DNA from: Clostridiales bacterium
GTDB taxonomy: Bacteria > Bacillota > Clostridia > Lachnospirales > Lachnospiraceae
DNA length: 42,085 nt
Reading direction: 5' to 3'
Assembly: GCA_012523925.1 (NCBI GenBank)
Contig: JAAYSQ010000056.1
Span: 1-42,085 of the forward strand
A program made the position numbers and the translations under genes. Of this stretch, positions 16,926 through 25,420 are shown piece by piece (positions within the stretch are counted from its first letter, which is position 1; the number at the start of each line of letters is the position of its first letter). Below the pieces are notes generated by a model. The model saw only the letters and a list, made by a program, of their open reading frames with translations. It was not told the origin of the DNA and did not search any database.

Positions 16926-17114
16926 TTACGGTTTTTCTGGTTTTCTGATCTGCCGAATACTTTTTTCTACCTGTTTGCGAGGAAGCATGACTTGATGGCT
17001 ACATCCCAGACATTTTAGTCGAAAGTCCATACCGGTTCTAAGAATTTCCCATTCGTTGGTTCCACAAGGATGCTGTTTTTTTAGTTTTATAATATCTCCT
17101 ATATTTAAATCCAT
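16926..17114 (-). CDS. DUF951 family protein
   Basis: A 62-residue basic protein beginning MDLNIGDIIKLKKQHPCG, typical of DUF951. This is a tiny family of Firmicutes with a KOW-like beta fold and cysteines that may bind zinc: Cys17, Cys35 and Cys38 (KCLGC). In many genomes it sits beside chromosome-partition or ribosomal genes; here it pairs with the DUF6171-like gene. Function unknown; the basic charge and RIxKP-like end suggest nucleic acid contact (inference). Confidence 0.85.
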   Translation of the reverse strand: MDLNIGDIIKLKKQHPCGTNEWEILRTGMDFRLKCLGCSHQVMLPRKQVEKSIRQIRKPEKP

Positions 17115-17210
17115 TCTCTATATCACTCCAGTAATTAATATATTATTTCTCATTCTAAGCTTCAATTGGTTTGCTTGTAACTACTATAATCTTTGACTAG
17201 CTATAGGTAT

Positions 17211-17239
17211 AGTATAACATAATCTCCCTTTTATTTGAA
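17211..17239 (-). promoter_or_regulatory. Candidate promoter for the DUF951 operon
   Basis: On the minus strand TTCAAA (17234-17239), 17-base spacer, TATACT (17211-17216), about 100 bases upstream of DUF951. Confidence 0.5.
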
Positions 17240-17465
17240 TCAAAAACATTGTTCGAATATTATTTAATGTTAACTTATAAATTTATCTTGCATTTCCCAA
17301 CCACATACTATAGTATATAGGTAGGCATTACATAGTTTCAATAACCACATGATATAATATATATATCTACCACATTCTTCATTAATTCAAATACATGGCA
17401 GTCATATTATTAGACATCCGCCATCCACTACATCATCGCATGACATTTTAAAAGGAGTTGATTCT
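17240..17465. other. AT-rich divergent intergenic region
   Basis: With the preceding promoter it forms a 350-base gap between divergent DUF951 and the hemolysin III gene. TATAAT at about 17352-17357 could be a -10 for the plus-strand gene, but I see no matching -35. No gene or repeat seen. Confidence 0.5.
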
Positions 17466-18128
17466 ATGTCAATAAAAAACATCAAAGACCCAGGTAGCGC
17501 TATTACCCATTTTATCGGCACATTAATGGCTTTGTTCGCAGCAACACCCTTGCTAATCAAAGCCGCGTCTCACCCAAGGCCTGTCCATATGATATCTCTG
17601 GGTATCTTTATTTTAAGTATGATTTTATTATATAGCGCTAGTACTATATACCATAGCATTAAAGGATCACCGAAAGTAATTAGCAGACTTAAGAAATTTG
17701 ATCATATGATGATTTATGTATTAATCGCAGGAACTTATACTCCCATTTGCATTATTGCCCTTGGTGGTAAGACCGGATTGGCTCTTCTTAGTTTTATATG
17801 GGCTTTAGCTATCATAGGCATTATTGTTACAGGTTTCTGGGTCAACTGTCCAAAATGGCTTTCCTCCATCATCTACATTGCAATGGGATGGACTTGTATA
17901 CTTACTTTTACGCAACTAATTAATGCTCTTTCGTCTGCAGCATTTGCCTGGTTACTAGCAGGTGGTATCATTTATACAATTGGTGGGATTATTTATGCGC
18001 TGAAACTTCCTCTTTTTAATCAAAAATACAAACATTTTGGTTCCCATGAAATTTTTCATTTGTTTGTTATGGGTGGTAGCCTGTGTCACTTCATCCTAAT
18101 GTATAACTATATTGCCGTAATGCCTTAA
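17466..18128 (+). CDS. Hemolysin III (PAQR) family membrane protein
   Basis: A 220-residue integral membrane protein with seven predicted segments, of the hemolysin III/YqfA branch of the PAQR superfamily. Visible family motifs are DPGSAITHFIGTL near the N-terminus, STIYHSIKGS (about 60-69), KKFDHMMIYVLIAGTYTP (about 77-94) and the C-terminal EIFHLFVMGGSLCHFILM with its two conserved histidines. PAQR proteins are predicted metal-dependent hydrolases of the CREST group; most bacterial members have no shown haemolytic activity. The start ATG follows AAAGGAG. Single gene. Confidence 0.9.
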   Translation: MSIKNIKDPGSAITHFIGTLMALFAATPLLIKAASHPRPVHMISLGIFILSMILLYSASTIYHSIKGSPKVISRLKKFDHMMIYVLIAGTYTPICIIALGGKTGLALLSFIWALAIIGIIVTGFWVNCPKWLSSIIYIAMGWTCILTFTQLINALSSAAFAWLLAGGIIYTIGGIIYALKLPLFNQKYKHFGSHEIFHLFVMGGSLCHFILMYNYIAVMP

Positions 18129-18192
18129 TTTTATTTACCAGGGATCATCATTTATTATAATGCAAACTTGGCTATTATTTTTGAAAATAACA

Positions 18193-18228
18193 AATCCGCC
18201 CCTTTTGCAAATGCAAAGGGGGCGGATT
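18193..18228. terminator. Strong GC-rich hairpin
   Basis: AATCCGCCCCTTTTGC pairs with GCAAAGGGGGCGGATT (16 positions, one G-U) around AAAT. On the minus strand it is followed by TTTGTTATTTTC, so it suits a minus-strand transcript that ends here (the fragment at 18241-18345); it may also stop the hemolysin III transcript. Confidence 0.7.
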
Positions 18229-18240
18229 GTCATATCTATG

Positions 18241-18345
18241 TTAAGCAGCCGAATATTTCTGGTAAGGTATCAAGGCAGTAATCTGTTCACACTCAGTAAG
18301 AGGTAAAAAGGGATTCGGTTGCGGATAATCAAAGATATGTATACC
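18241..18345 (-). pseudogene. Short protein-like open frame without a start codon
   Basis: Minus-strand frame of 34 codons that ends in TAA at 18241-18243 and is closed upstream by TAG at 18346-18348. Its C-terminal part reads ECEQITALIPYQKYSAA and an earlier part DYPQPNPFLPLT, which has real-protein composition. No ATG, GTG or TTG lies where it would start, only ATA behind a GGGG stretch. A strong hairpin with a T-rich flank follows. It may be the tail of a decayed gene, or a small gene with a rare start codon. I do not recognise the family. Confidence 0.35.
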
Positions 18346-18465
18346 CTACCCCTTCATTACCGCTCTTAGTACCAAAACTTTCGATACTATATTATACTCT
18401 CACCTTATTATTGTGTGACAGCAAAAAACTTCCTGTTAAAAATATTCTTCGACTGCTTATGCTTT

Positions 18466-19812
18466 CTATAATCTCTTTAATAGCTCTTCTCTCTGCGCCT
18501 CGTATCCAGGCTTACCAAGAAGTGCAAACATATTTCTCTTATAACTCTCTACACCTGGCTGGTCAAATGGATTAACTCCTAATAAATATCCACTGACACC
18601 ACAAGCAAACTCGAAGAAGTAGAATAATTCACCGAGGAAAAATTCATTTTTTTCTGGTATATTCACTAAAAGATTTGGAACATCTCCATCGGTATGTGCT
18701 AGTAAGGTACCCTTCATAGCGCTCTTATTAACAAAATCCATAGTTTGTCCAGCTAGATAGTTAAGGCCGTCAAGGTCCTCTTCCTCTTTCTCGAGAATAA
18801 TTTCATCCGCAGACTTTTCCAAGTTAATTACCGTTTCAAACATAATACGAGATCCATCTTGAACAAACTGACCCATAGAATGCAAATCAGTTGTGAAGTC
18901 TACTGATGCAGGATAGATACCTTTTTGATCTTTTCCCTCACTCTCACCATATAGCTGTTTCCACCATTCAGATACATAATGAAGGGATGGTTCATAATTA
19001 ACAAGAATTTCAATACTTTTACCTTTACGATGTAATATATTTCGTACCGCAGCATACATCATAGCATCATTCTCTTCATATGCACTATTTAGGCAATGCT
19101 CGCGCATGCTCGCTGCACCTTCCATTAGCTTTAAGATATCTGCACCACTTACGGCAATTGGCAGAAGGCCTACTGCAGTCAATACGGAGTAGCGACCACC
19201 GATATCATCCGGCACGACAAAAGTCTCATAACCTTCCGCATTAGCAAGATTCTTTAGGGCTCCTTTTGCCTTATCTGTGGTAGCATAAATTCTCTTAGCC
19301 GCTTCTTCTTTGCCATACTTCTCAATTAATTTCTTCTTTAAGATACGGAAAGCAATTGCTGGTTCTGTCGTTGTACCAGATTTACTGATGATGTTAACAG
19401 AGAAATCTCTATCTCCTATCACATCCAGCAGATCTTTCATATAACTACTACTGATATTATTACCACAGTAATAAATCTCAGGTGTTTTTCTAATTTCATT
19501 AGAAACAGAATTATAAAAACTATGTCTTAGGAACTCAATCGCAGCTCTTGCACCAAGGTAGGATCCTCCGATACCAATAACAACCAGTATCTCAGAATCT
19601 TTCTGAATCTTAGCAGCAGCTTTCTGAATACGTGCAAACTCTTCCTTATCATAGTTAACAGGAAGGTCGATCCATCCAAGAAAATCACTTCCTTCACCAG
19701 TGTGATTTACAAGCTGTGCTTTTGCAGCTTCTGCAAGCGTCTTTATTTTTGCTATTTCATCGATTGAAACAAATTTTTTTGCAGCAGAATAATCAAATGA
19801 TACTTTTGCCAT
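18466..19812 (-). CDS. pgi: Glucose-6-phosphate isomerase
   Basis: Interconverts glucose 6-phosphate and fructose 6-phosphate in glycolysis and gluconeogenesis. At 448 residues it is the compact Firmicute form. It shows [13 protein letters not shown] (78-90), SKSGTTTE (143-150) for the sugar phosphate, GGRYSVLT, and the later [16 protein letters not shown] and [10 protein letters not shown] blocks with the catalytic Glu and His. The ATG follows AGAGGTATGAC. It has its own promoter (19849-19877) and appears monocistronic. A 240-base gap follows its stop and contains the short frame above. Confidence 0.97.
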   Translation of the reverse strand: MAKVSFDYSAAKKFVSIDEIAKIKTLAEAAKAQLVNHTGEGSDFLGWIDLPVNYDKEEFARIQKAAAKIQKDSEILVVIGIGGSYLGARAAIEFLRHSFYNSVSNEIRKTPEIYYCGNNISSSYMKDLLDVIGDRDFSVNIISKSGTTTEPAIAFRILKKKLIEKYGKEEAAKRIYATTDKAKGALKNLANAEGYETFVVPDDIGGRYSVLTAVGLLPIAVSGADILKLMEGAASMREHCLNSAYEENDAMMYAAVRNILHRKGKSIEILVNYEPSLHYVSEWWKQLYGESEGKDQKGIYPASVDFTTDLHSMGQFVQDGSRIMFETVINLEKSADEIILEKEEEDLDGLNYLAGQTMDFVNKSAMKGTLLAHTDGDVPNLLVNIPEKNEFFLGELFYFFEFACGVSGYLLGVNPFDQPGVESYKRNMFALLGKPGYEAQREELLKRL

Positions 19813-19848
19813 GTCATACCTCTTTTCTTAATTTTTTTACCTTATCCT

Positions 19849-19877
19849 ATTCTAACAAAGACAAACTCTATATTCAA
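19849..19877 (-). promoter_or_regulatory. Sigma-A promoter for pgi
   Basis: On the minus strand TTGAAT (19872-19877), 17-base spacer, TAGAAT (19849-19854), giving a leader of about 30 bases. Confidence 0.75.
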
Positions 19878-19906
19878 TGATTATTCTTCCATTGACAATC
19901 GATTTT

Positions 19907-21061
19907 TTATGCAAAAAATTCTTTTAAAATATCTTCAACTAGTTTTTCTTCCTGCGAACTTAGATTTTTAAATGTTTTTCCTTTCTTTTTTGTCTGCGAT
20001 TCTCTCGGTTGTGTCTGAAGAACCTCTTCCTTTTCTTCTACCGCAGCAATCTCATCCATACCAGGAATTATAATATCCATATCATTTTCAACTTCCTCAA
20101 GATTTGAGAATAGATTCTTTTCCATACTATGTAGCAATTCATCACTTTCTTCCACCATATGCTGCTTACGTAGATTCATCATCTGTTGTTTTTCTTCTGC
20201 TTTTCTCCTTGCTTCCATTTTCCTGGCTTCTAATGCAAGTCTTTCCTCTTCTAATCGTTTCCGTTCCTCTTCTCTACGCTTTGCCGCTAGCTTCTTTCTT
20301 TCTTCCATTTTTCTTCTTTCTTCTTCCTTACGGGCTTCTTCTAGCCGCTTTTGCTCTTGTGCTTTCTTTATTGCCTTAAGCCGTTTTTCTTCCTCTTTTC
20401 TAAGCCTACTTTCTCTTCTTCGATCCAATTCCGTTTTTGTTTCTACTTTTGTAGCTACAGTAGCAGTATTAATTGGTTTGTTTGACTTAACTGCTTGGAA
20501 ATACTCCTGACGATATTGTTCTAACTCTTCTGGATGGAAAACTTCTTTCTCTAATCGGACCTTACAAAAGTTTTCAAAATAATCCTCTAAATTCACTTTT
20601 ATCATTATTTTCTTATTTGACAGGTTAATGCTTTTATCCACAACTATCAAAATTGCACTTCCTAATATACCCACAGCCCCTGTTAATAAAACTTGGTTTT
20701 GATCACTTTCAAAAACCACCCCAAATACAGCACTTACCGGCACTAATAGCAGGGATAAATATAGAACTTGTCCACTAAAATTTTCCCATGTGGATAACAG
20801 AATTCCACAAAATCGGTGCTTATATACATTCTTATCCACAAATGTATCCACATTATTCACACCTATCTTCAATTTGTAGCAAGTTTCAAACTTTAATTTC
20901 ATGCGATTCAGCTTTTTATTTTTCGTTGAACCCATATTATCTGTTTCTTTGACTAACCGGCTATATACCAAACTCATTATTAACCGAGTAACAAATCCAA
21001 GCCCACAAAGTCCGGCAAAAATGTAGATAATGATATTTTCTTCAATAAGATATTTTACCAT
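19907..21061 (-). CDS. Membrane protein with long charged coiled coil, function unknown
   Basis: A 384-residue protein I cannot assign. I choose the ATG at 21061 (MVKYLIEE...) because AGAGGGG precedes it at 6 bases. It has a hydrophobic N-terminal segment (about 9-28), a basic loop, then two adjacent hydrophobic segments around residues 102-120 and 130-150 (with VLYLSLLLVPVSAVFGVVF). A long, strongly charged Arg/Glu/Lys/Ala heptad-like helix follows at about 210-310 (RREEERKRLEEERLALEARK). The acidic C-terminus ends with EEKLVEDILKEFFA. This layout suggests a membrane anchor that displays a long cytosolic rod, perhaps a scaffold. The PEGA-domain gene lies upstream on the same strand. Base use matches neighbours, so no sign of transfer. 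Confidence 0.75.
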   Translation of the reverse strand: MVKYLIEENIIIYIFAGLCGLGFVTRLIMSLVYSRLVKETDNMGSTKNKKLNRMKLKFETCYKLKIGVNNVDTFVDKNVYKHRFCGILLSTWENFSGQVLYLSLLLVPVSAVFGVVFESDQNQVLLTGAVGILGSAILIVVDKSINLSNKKIMIKVNLEDYFENFCKVRLEKEVFHPEELEQYRQEYFQAVKSNKPINTATVATKVETKTELDRRRESRLRKEEEKRLKAIKKAQEQKRLEEARKEEERRKMEERKKLAAKRREEERKRLEEERLALEARKMEARRKAEEKQQMMNLRKQHMVEESDELLHSMEKNLFSNLEEVENDMDIIIPGMDEIAAVEEKEEVLQTQPRESQTKKKGKTFKNLSSQEEKLVEDILKEFFA

Positions 21062-21094
21062 AAAAGCCCCTCTCTTTTCCATGTTTTTACAATT

Positions 21095-21123
21095 ATTATA
21101 GCTTACAAAAGCTTGTTTGAAAA
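21095..21123 (-). promoter_or_regulatory. Candidate promoter for the coiled-coil membrane protein gene
   Basis: On the minus strand TTTTCA (21118-21123), 17-base spacer, consensus TATAAT (21095-21100), 34 bases before the chosen ATG. Confidence 0.5.
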
Positions 21124-21247
21124 GAGAGAGGCTGCAAAAATCGATTGACATAGATTCTTACAATATTCAATTATATGATGTATTTATAGTAAATTTTATT
21201 TATCACGACAGTAAATTACATAAAACTGCTTATTTAATAATTAATAT

Positions 21248-22645
21248 TTATTCTAAGGGCACTAAATCTGGCATATTCAGATATGTATTTAATCCATCAT
21301 CCTCGACTTCAATAGTATAGCTTTTCACTTCAAAGCCATCTTTTATAAATGTAATGACATGGGTACCAATCATCTTTTCAAAGTCAATCGGGGAAGTGCC
21401 CATATACTCACCATTGAGATAAACAGAAGCCTCTACTGGATTTTGAACATAGATAAAATGATCCTCATCAATTGTATAAACTTCATTATTATCCATCTCA
21501 CCTACATCATTTTCCAGTTCAATCCGATCCGGAATGGTTTCCTGGCTAGATTCAGTAAAATCCTCCTCTTTCTTGCTGCTTGCCTCCGGTAGAGTAACGT
21601 TTACGACCTGATTTTCTTCCCTTACATTTAAGTTTCCTTTATAGGTAGTATATCCTCCAAGGGAAACCATAATATCGTGGTTACCAAAGGTGAGTTCAAT
21701 AGGGTTTGCATATGATGTTAGTTTACCATCAATAAAGAGATCAGCACCAAATGGTGAAATGTTAAAAATTATCTTACTTGTTTCCTCTAATTTTGGTTCA
21801 AGATCTTTTAGAGATACCAGCGTTTCTTCATTGCGAATAATATCAATATTCTTCGTTACGCTATACTCGCCATTTTCAACTGTAAGATTAAAGTTACCTT
21901 CCCTTACAGTTATCTCCATATTCTCAGTAATCTGCTGCATTGCTTCATAACCCACCGTAACATTACCACCCTGAAAACCTTCCGTATCTACTAATTTCAC
22001 ACTTCCATGGCCTTTGTTAACGATCACTGACCAAGCAGTCTCATCGAGCCCACGTATCGTAAGCACATCCTGCTCTTTTACATCATCTATTGAAATAAGA
22101 TTTTCACTATCCAAGATTATGATATCATCGAAATATTGATATACCTTTGTACCAATTTTTATGATTCTCAAGGAGCGATCAATACTAAAATTACTAACCT
22201 CAATGTATTCCCAAACCTTTGTTGATAGCTGCATTTTAATCAACTTATCTGTATCCATTTGGTAACCTACATCAACCATGCTTCCGATGGTAATCTGATT
22301 AATAGTAATTATTTGATCATACCTATCCCTAATATCACTTGCACCGTTATAGGTTAATGTTAGGGCTTCTTTTGTATTGACATTAAACATGGTAACTTCC
22401 TGTTTCAATTCATCAATACCAATCACTACAGCCAATATCTCACTATCATAATTACCATAGGAATAGCTCTGCCCCTCCAATGCTATATTTGGAGTATTCC
22501 TTGCCTTTTGGGATTGTTTTGGAGTTTTTGGTGAACTAAACATCATCGATAAAAATACTATCGAAAGAAACATCAACCCCATAAGAAGACTCATAATTGG
22601 CCTAGTATATAATTTGTTGCGTCTCTTAAACTCTTGGTTATCCAT
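21248..22645 (-). CDS. PEGA-domain membrane-anchored protein
   Basis: A 465-residue protein with a basic N-terminus, one membrane segment (about 14-34) and the rest probably extracytoplasmic. A beta-rich region of unknown type spans about 50-280, including repeated VTV/ITI segments. Two PEGA-type beta domains follow: one at about 287-350 (with GADLFIDGKLTSYANPIEL and HDIMVSLGGYTTYKG) and one at about 400-460 (VEASVYLNGEYMGTSPIDF and HVITFIKDGFEVKSYTIEV). An acidic Ser/Glu linker (352-395) separates them. PEGA domains occur in S-layer and surface proteins and are thought to bind other proteins or polysaccharide. The start ATG at 22645 has only a weak upstream site (AAGGGTACGATA). Exact function unknown. 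Confidence 0.85.
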   Translation of the reverse strand: MDNQEFKRRNKLYTRPIMSLLMGLMFLSIVFLSMMFSSPKTPKQSQKARNTPNIALEGQSYSYGNYDSEILAVVIGIDELKQEVTMFNVNTKEALTLTYNGASDIRDRYDQIITINQITIGSMVDVGYQMDTDKLIKMQLSTKVWEYIEVSNFSIDRSLRIIKIGTKVYQYFDDIIILDSENLISIDDVKEQDVLTIRGLDETAWSVIVNKGHGSVKLVDTEGFQGGNVTVGYEAMQQITENMEITVREGNFNLTVENGEYSVTKNIDIIRNEETLVSLKDLEPKLEETSKIIFNISPFGADLFIDGKLTSYANPIELTFGNHDIMVSLGGYTTYKGNLNVREENQVVNVTLPEASSKKEEDFTESSQETIPDRIELENDVGEMDNNEVYTIDEDHFIYVQNPVEASVYLNGEYMGTSPIDFEKMIGTHVITFIKDGFEVKSYTIEVEDDGLNTYLNMPDLVPLE

Positions 22646-22684
22646 TATCGTACCCTTACATTTCTTCTAATTGTTATTTATCAA

Positions 22685-22714
22685 AGTATACCATAGTTCA
22701 ATATAATTCGGCAA
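22685..22714 (-). promoter_or_regulatory. Candidate promoter for the PEGA-domain gene
   Basis: On the minus strand TTGCCG (22709-22714), 18-base spacer, extended -10 TGGTATACT with TATACT at 22685-22690. It lies in the 83-base gap after the CotS-family gene. Confidence 0.5.
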
Positions 22715-22728
22715 ATCTTAGATTCTTC

Positions 22729-23817
22729 CTATAGAATACTTTCTAGCTTACGTAGAAAGACTTCTTTCTTCGGATTCTGCTCACCAATGCTATTGAGTTT
22801 TTGAATATTACGCACGGAAATCCAGGATTTCTTTCCATTATAATAATAATTCGTAATCTTCCAGAACTTCTCCGGAAAAAGTAAAAGTATGTACAATAGG
22901 TTTAGCTCTGATTTCGAGATTGGTTTGATCTTATCGTAAGCTTCAATAATATTGCTTCCATAGAGAATATCCCAATCATTCTTCTCCATAACCTTGCGTA
23001 TAAATTGATAAAGATCAGTTATCTGTAGTCCTATATGGGATTTTTCAAAATTCGTTGTAGCCACCATTGAACCATTATATGCTGGAATATTTGTAACCGA
23101 AAGTGGTTGCCTATTTATCCAACCCGGAGGTACATAAGTTTTACTTATAGCCTCTGTTTTCTCCTTAACCATAATTATATTGTGGTATGTATAATTTCCA
23201 TGGCAAACTTGACGTTCTTTAACCGCCTCAGTTATCAGGTGATTATAATTGGACTTATGGATCTTATTGATTGCCTCCAGTCCCTGATTATAAAATTCAT
23301 CATAATAATTAAGATAGGAAACCTCAAATTCATTTTTCTGTCGTTTATCTCTGATATAGCTTCGAACTCTTTTTAATTCCCGACTTCGTTTTTCAAAGGT
23401 CTGAGGCAAATTGCTCGATATATTGTACGCCATCTCTTCCTTTTTAAAGTCAACATTTACTAATATATTATGAAGTCTAGCCAGATTAGCTGCAGCTATC
23501 TCGATCTGGGAAAGCTCTTTTAGATTGCACTCTTCCCCCCAGAACCAATTTTTCATCGTATATTGACAACCACTCGAATCCTGTGAAATAATTTCACCTT
23601 TCATGGTTCTAACAAACAGATCTATATTATGATAACCATGTCCGAACAGATGCTCTTTTACCTTATCTTCAAAATTTGCCCGGTTAATTGTTCCTTCAAA
23701 ACTCTTAAAAAGTTTTAAACCACAATCGGTCTCAAGCAAAAAAGCACCTCTGGCTCTATATATATTGTAAATCTTAAGACAATACTTTTTTAAAACTTCT
23801 TGATTTCTGTCCTCCAC
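22729..23817 (-). CDS. CotS-family spore coat protein (aminoglycoside phosphotransferase-like fold)
   Basis: A 362-residue protein of the CotS/CotI/YsxE group, whose members sit in the spore coat and share a protein-kinase-like (APH) fold. Seen are the N-terminal YRARGAFLLETDCGLKLFK (about 20-38, the nucleotide-lid region with Lys), KEHLFGHGYHNIDLFVRT, the LARLHN segment (about 111-116) and the catalytic-loop position VCHGNYTYHNIIMV (about 208-221), where CotS-like proteins carry H-G-D/N. Here the usual catalytic Asp is replaced by Asn in HGNYTYHN, so activity may differ. Start codon is ATG-like or GTG behind GGAGG. Surface location is by analogy. No neighbouring coat genes are adjacent, but sipL and spoIIR are in the same window. 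Confidence 0.82.
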   Translation of the reverse strand: MEDRNQEVLKKYCLKIYNIYRARGAFLLETDCGLKLFKSFEGTINRANFEDKVKEHLFGHGYHNIDLFVRTMKGEIISQDSSGCQYTMKNWFWGEECNLKELSQIEIAAANLARLHNILVNVDFKKEEMAYNISSNLPQTFEKRSRELKRVRSYIRDKRQKNEFEVSYLNYYDEFYNQGLEAINKIHKSNYNHLITEAVKERQVCHGNYTYHNIIMVKEKTEAISKTYVPPGWINRQPLSVTNIPAYNGSMVATTNFEKSHIGLQITDLYQFIRKVMEKNDWDILYGSNIIEAYDKIKPISKSELNLLYILLLFPEKFWKITNYYYNGKKSWISVRNIQKLNSIGEQNPKKEVFLRKLESIL

Positions 23818-23888
23818 AGTCTAACCTCCCAACTAATGATAATACCCGTCTTACTAATCTTATGATAAAACATTCCAATTCATGAATA

Positions 23889-23934
23889 TAAAAAGGTCTT
23901 GGAAAAAATTCTTATTCAATTTCTTCCAAAACCT
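23889..23934 (-). terminator. Intrinsic terminator after cca
   Basis: On the minus strand AGGTTTTGGAA...AAATT pairs with AATTTTTTCCAAGACCT, then TTTTTAT. It lies 90 bases beyond the cca stop, upstream of the CotS-family gene. Confidence 0.82.
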
Positions 23935-24023
23935 GATTATTTAACATTATAAGCAAAGCTATATCAGCTTAATGTAATATCGATTGGATTACTACAAAGT
24001 ATTCCTGTGGAGGCGCCAATATG

Positions 24024-25382
24024 CTAACTTTTTTTAGCCAACTCTAAAAGCTTTTCCTTTTGATTTAAATTGGGATTCTCTATTACAGCATCAAGTAGAG
24101 ATTTTAATATTTCTCCCATCTCTTTCCCTGGCTTAAAGCCTGCAGCAATTAAATCTTTACCATTAATGTTAAGTTCCTTTAAACTGATACATTGCTGTTT
24201 CTCTTGAATTTCCTTATATATGTTTTTCGCCATAGCAAGGGTTTCATACATATCCATAATTAGTTCCGGATTCTTTGCTGAGTTATCGGCACGATTAACT
24301 TCAAATAGTAGTTCCATATATTCCTTACCAATCTTAGAAGCCGCTCTTCGCATTCCGACTGGAGTTAATACGAAGCGGTAATCATGCCAACGGATTAAAT
24401 GGACTACTGCATTAATAGTGTCATTATCAAATTTTAATCTTCTGAGAATCTTCTTTGCTTTATTTGCACCTTTCTCCTGATGTCCATAGAAATGATTTTG
24501 GCCATCTTTACCGACACTAATAGTGTTTGGCTTCTCTATATCATGGAGCAGCATGGTCCACCGAAGAATCGTTCTTTCCTTTGGCAGAAAGAGTTCCTCT
24601 TCCTGTTTACCTGCAACTTCACATACGGCTCGTATCGTATGCTCGCCAACCGTATAGATATGGTGAATATTATTTTGTTCCGTCACCATAGCTTTATCAA
24701 ATTCAGGAATAACAACACCAGTAATACCTGTATCGTATAATAGTCGAAGACGGTCTGGGTGATCGGATATCAAAAGTTTCGTTAATTCTTCGCGGATACG
24801 CTCTACACTGATTTTCGAAAGAAGCTTTACCTTAGCTTTCAATGCCATTAAGGTATCTGATTCGATTGCAAAATCTAGTTGTGCTGAGAAGCGCACTGCA
24901 CGCATGATGCGCAGTGCATCCTCTTCAAAGCGTTCCTCCGCTCTCCCAACACAACGTATTAATCGATTTTTTAAATCTTCCAATCCACCAAAGAGATCTA
25001 TGAAGCCTTCTTTTTTATTATAAGCCATCGCATTAATAGTAAAATCCCTGCGCTTTAAATCCTCTGCTAGATTTGCTGTAAAAGAAACCTCCTTAGGACG
25101 CCGGTTATCTTCATATACTCCATCTAGACGATAGGTGGTTACTTCAAAATGCTCTTGTTCTAGGAGCACCGTAACGGTCCCATGCTGTATCCCCGTATCA
25201 ATCGTCCTACGAAAGATTTGCTTCACTTCAGAAGGATTTGCCGAGGTGGTTATATCCCAATCCTCAGGAAACCTTCCTAACACCATATCCCGGACACAAC
25301 CACCCACAACATAAGCCTCAAAGCCATGCTGATTTAGCGTGTCAATTATATAATTTACTTTATCGGGAATTTGGATCTCCAT
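24024..25382 (-). CDS. cca: CCA-adding tRNA nucleotidyltransferase
   Basis: Builds or repairs the 3' CCA end of tRNAs without a template. The 452-residue class II enzyme has GGCVRDMVLG (27-36), the catalytic DWD (41-43), the RRDFTINAMAY motif (about 111-121), and DALRIMRAVRFSAQLDF, which together form the head and neck. An HD-type domain lies in the second half (LLHDIEKP and HLIRWHDYRF), as in many clostridial CCA enzymes, where it may have phosphatase activity or be structural. The start ATG follows AGGAGGG. It begins 38 bases after proS on the same strand and probably shares its T-box-controlled message, which links tRNA maturation to proline charging. Confidence 0.94.
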   Translation of the reverse strand: MEIQIPDKVNYIIDTLNQHGFEAYVVGGCVRDMVLGRFPEDWDITTSANPSEVKQIFRRTIDTGIQHGTVTVLLEQEHFEVTTYRLDGVYEDNRRPKEVSFTANLAEDLKRRDFTINAMAYNKKEGFIDLFGGLEDLKNRLIRCVGRAEERFEEDALRIMRAVRFSAQLDFAIESDTLMALKAKVKLLSKISVERIREELTKLLISDHPDRLRLLYDTGITGVVIPEFDKAMVTEQNNIHHIYTVGEHTIRAVCEVAGKQEEELFLPKERTILRWTMLLHDIEKPNTISVGKDGQNHFYGHQEKGANKAKKILRRLKFDNDTINAVVHLIRWHDYRFVLTPVGMRRAASKIGKEYMELLFEVNRADNSAKNPELIMDMYETLAMAKNIYKEIQEKQQCISLKELNINGKDLIAAGFKPGKEMGEILKSLLDAVIENPNLNQKEKLLELAKKS

Positions 25383-25420
25383 GGTAACCCTCCTATTAAC
25401 TGATGATTAGCGCATGTTTA

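Noticed and set aside
20104-20379. Plus-strand frame rich in Leu, Phe and Pro opposite the coiled-coil gene
   Set aside because: Mirror of the AAG/GAA-rich coiled coil; no start site and no family signature.
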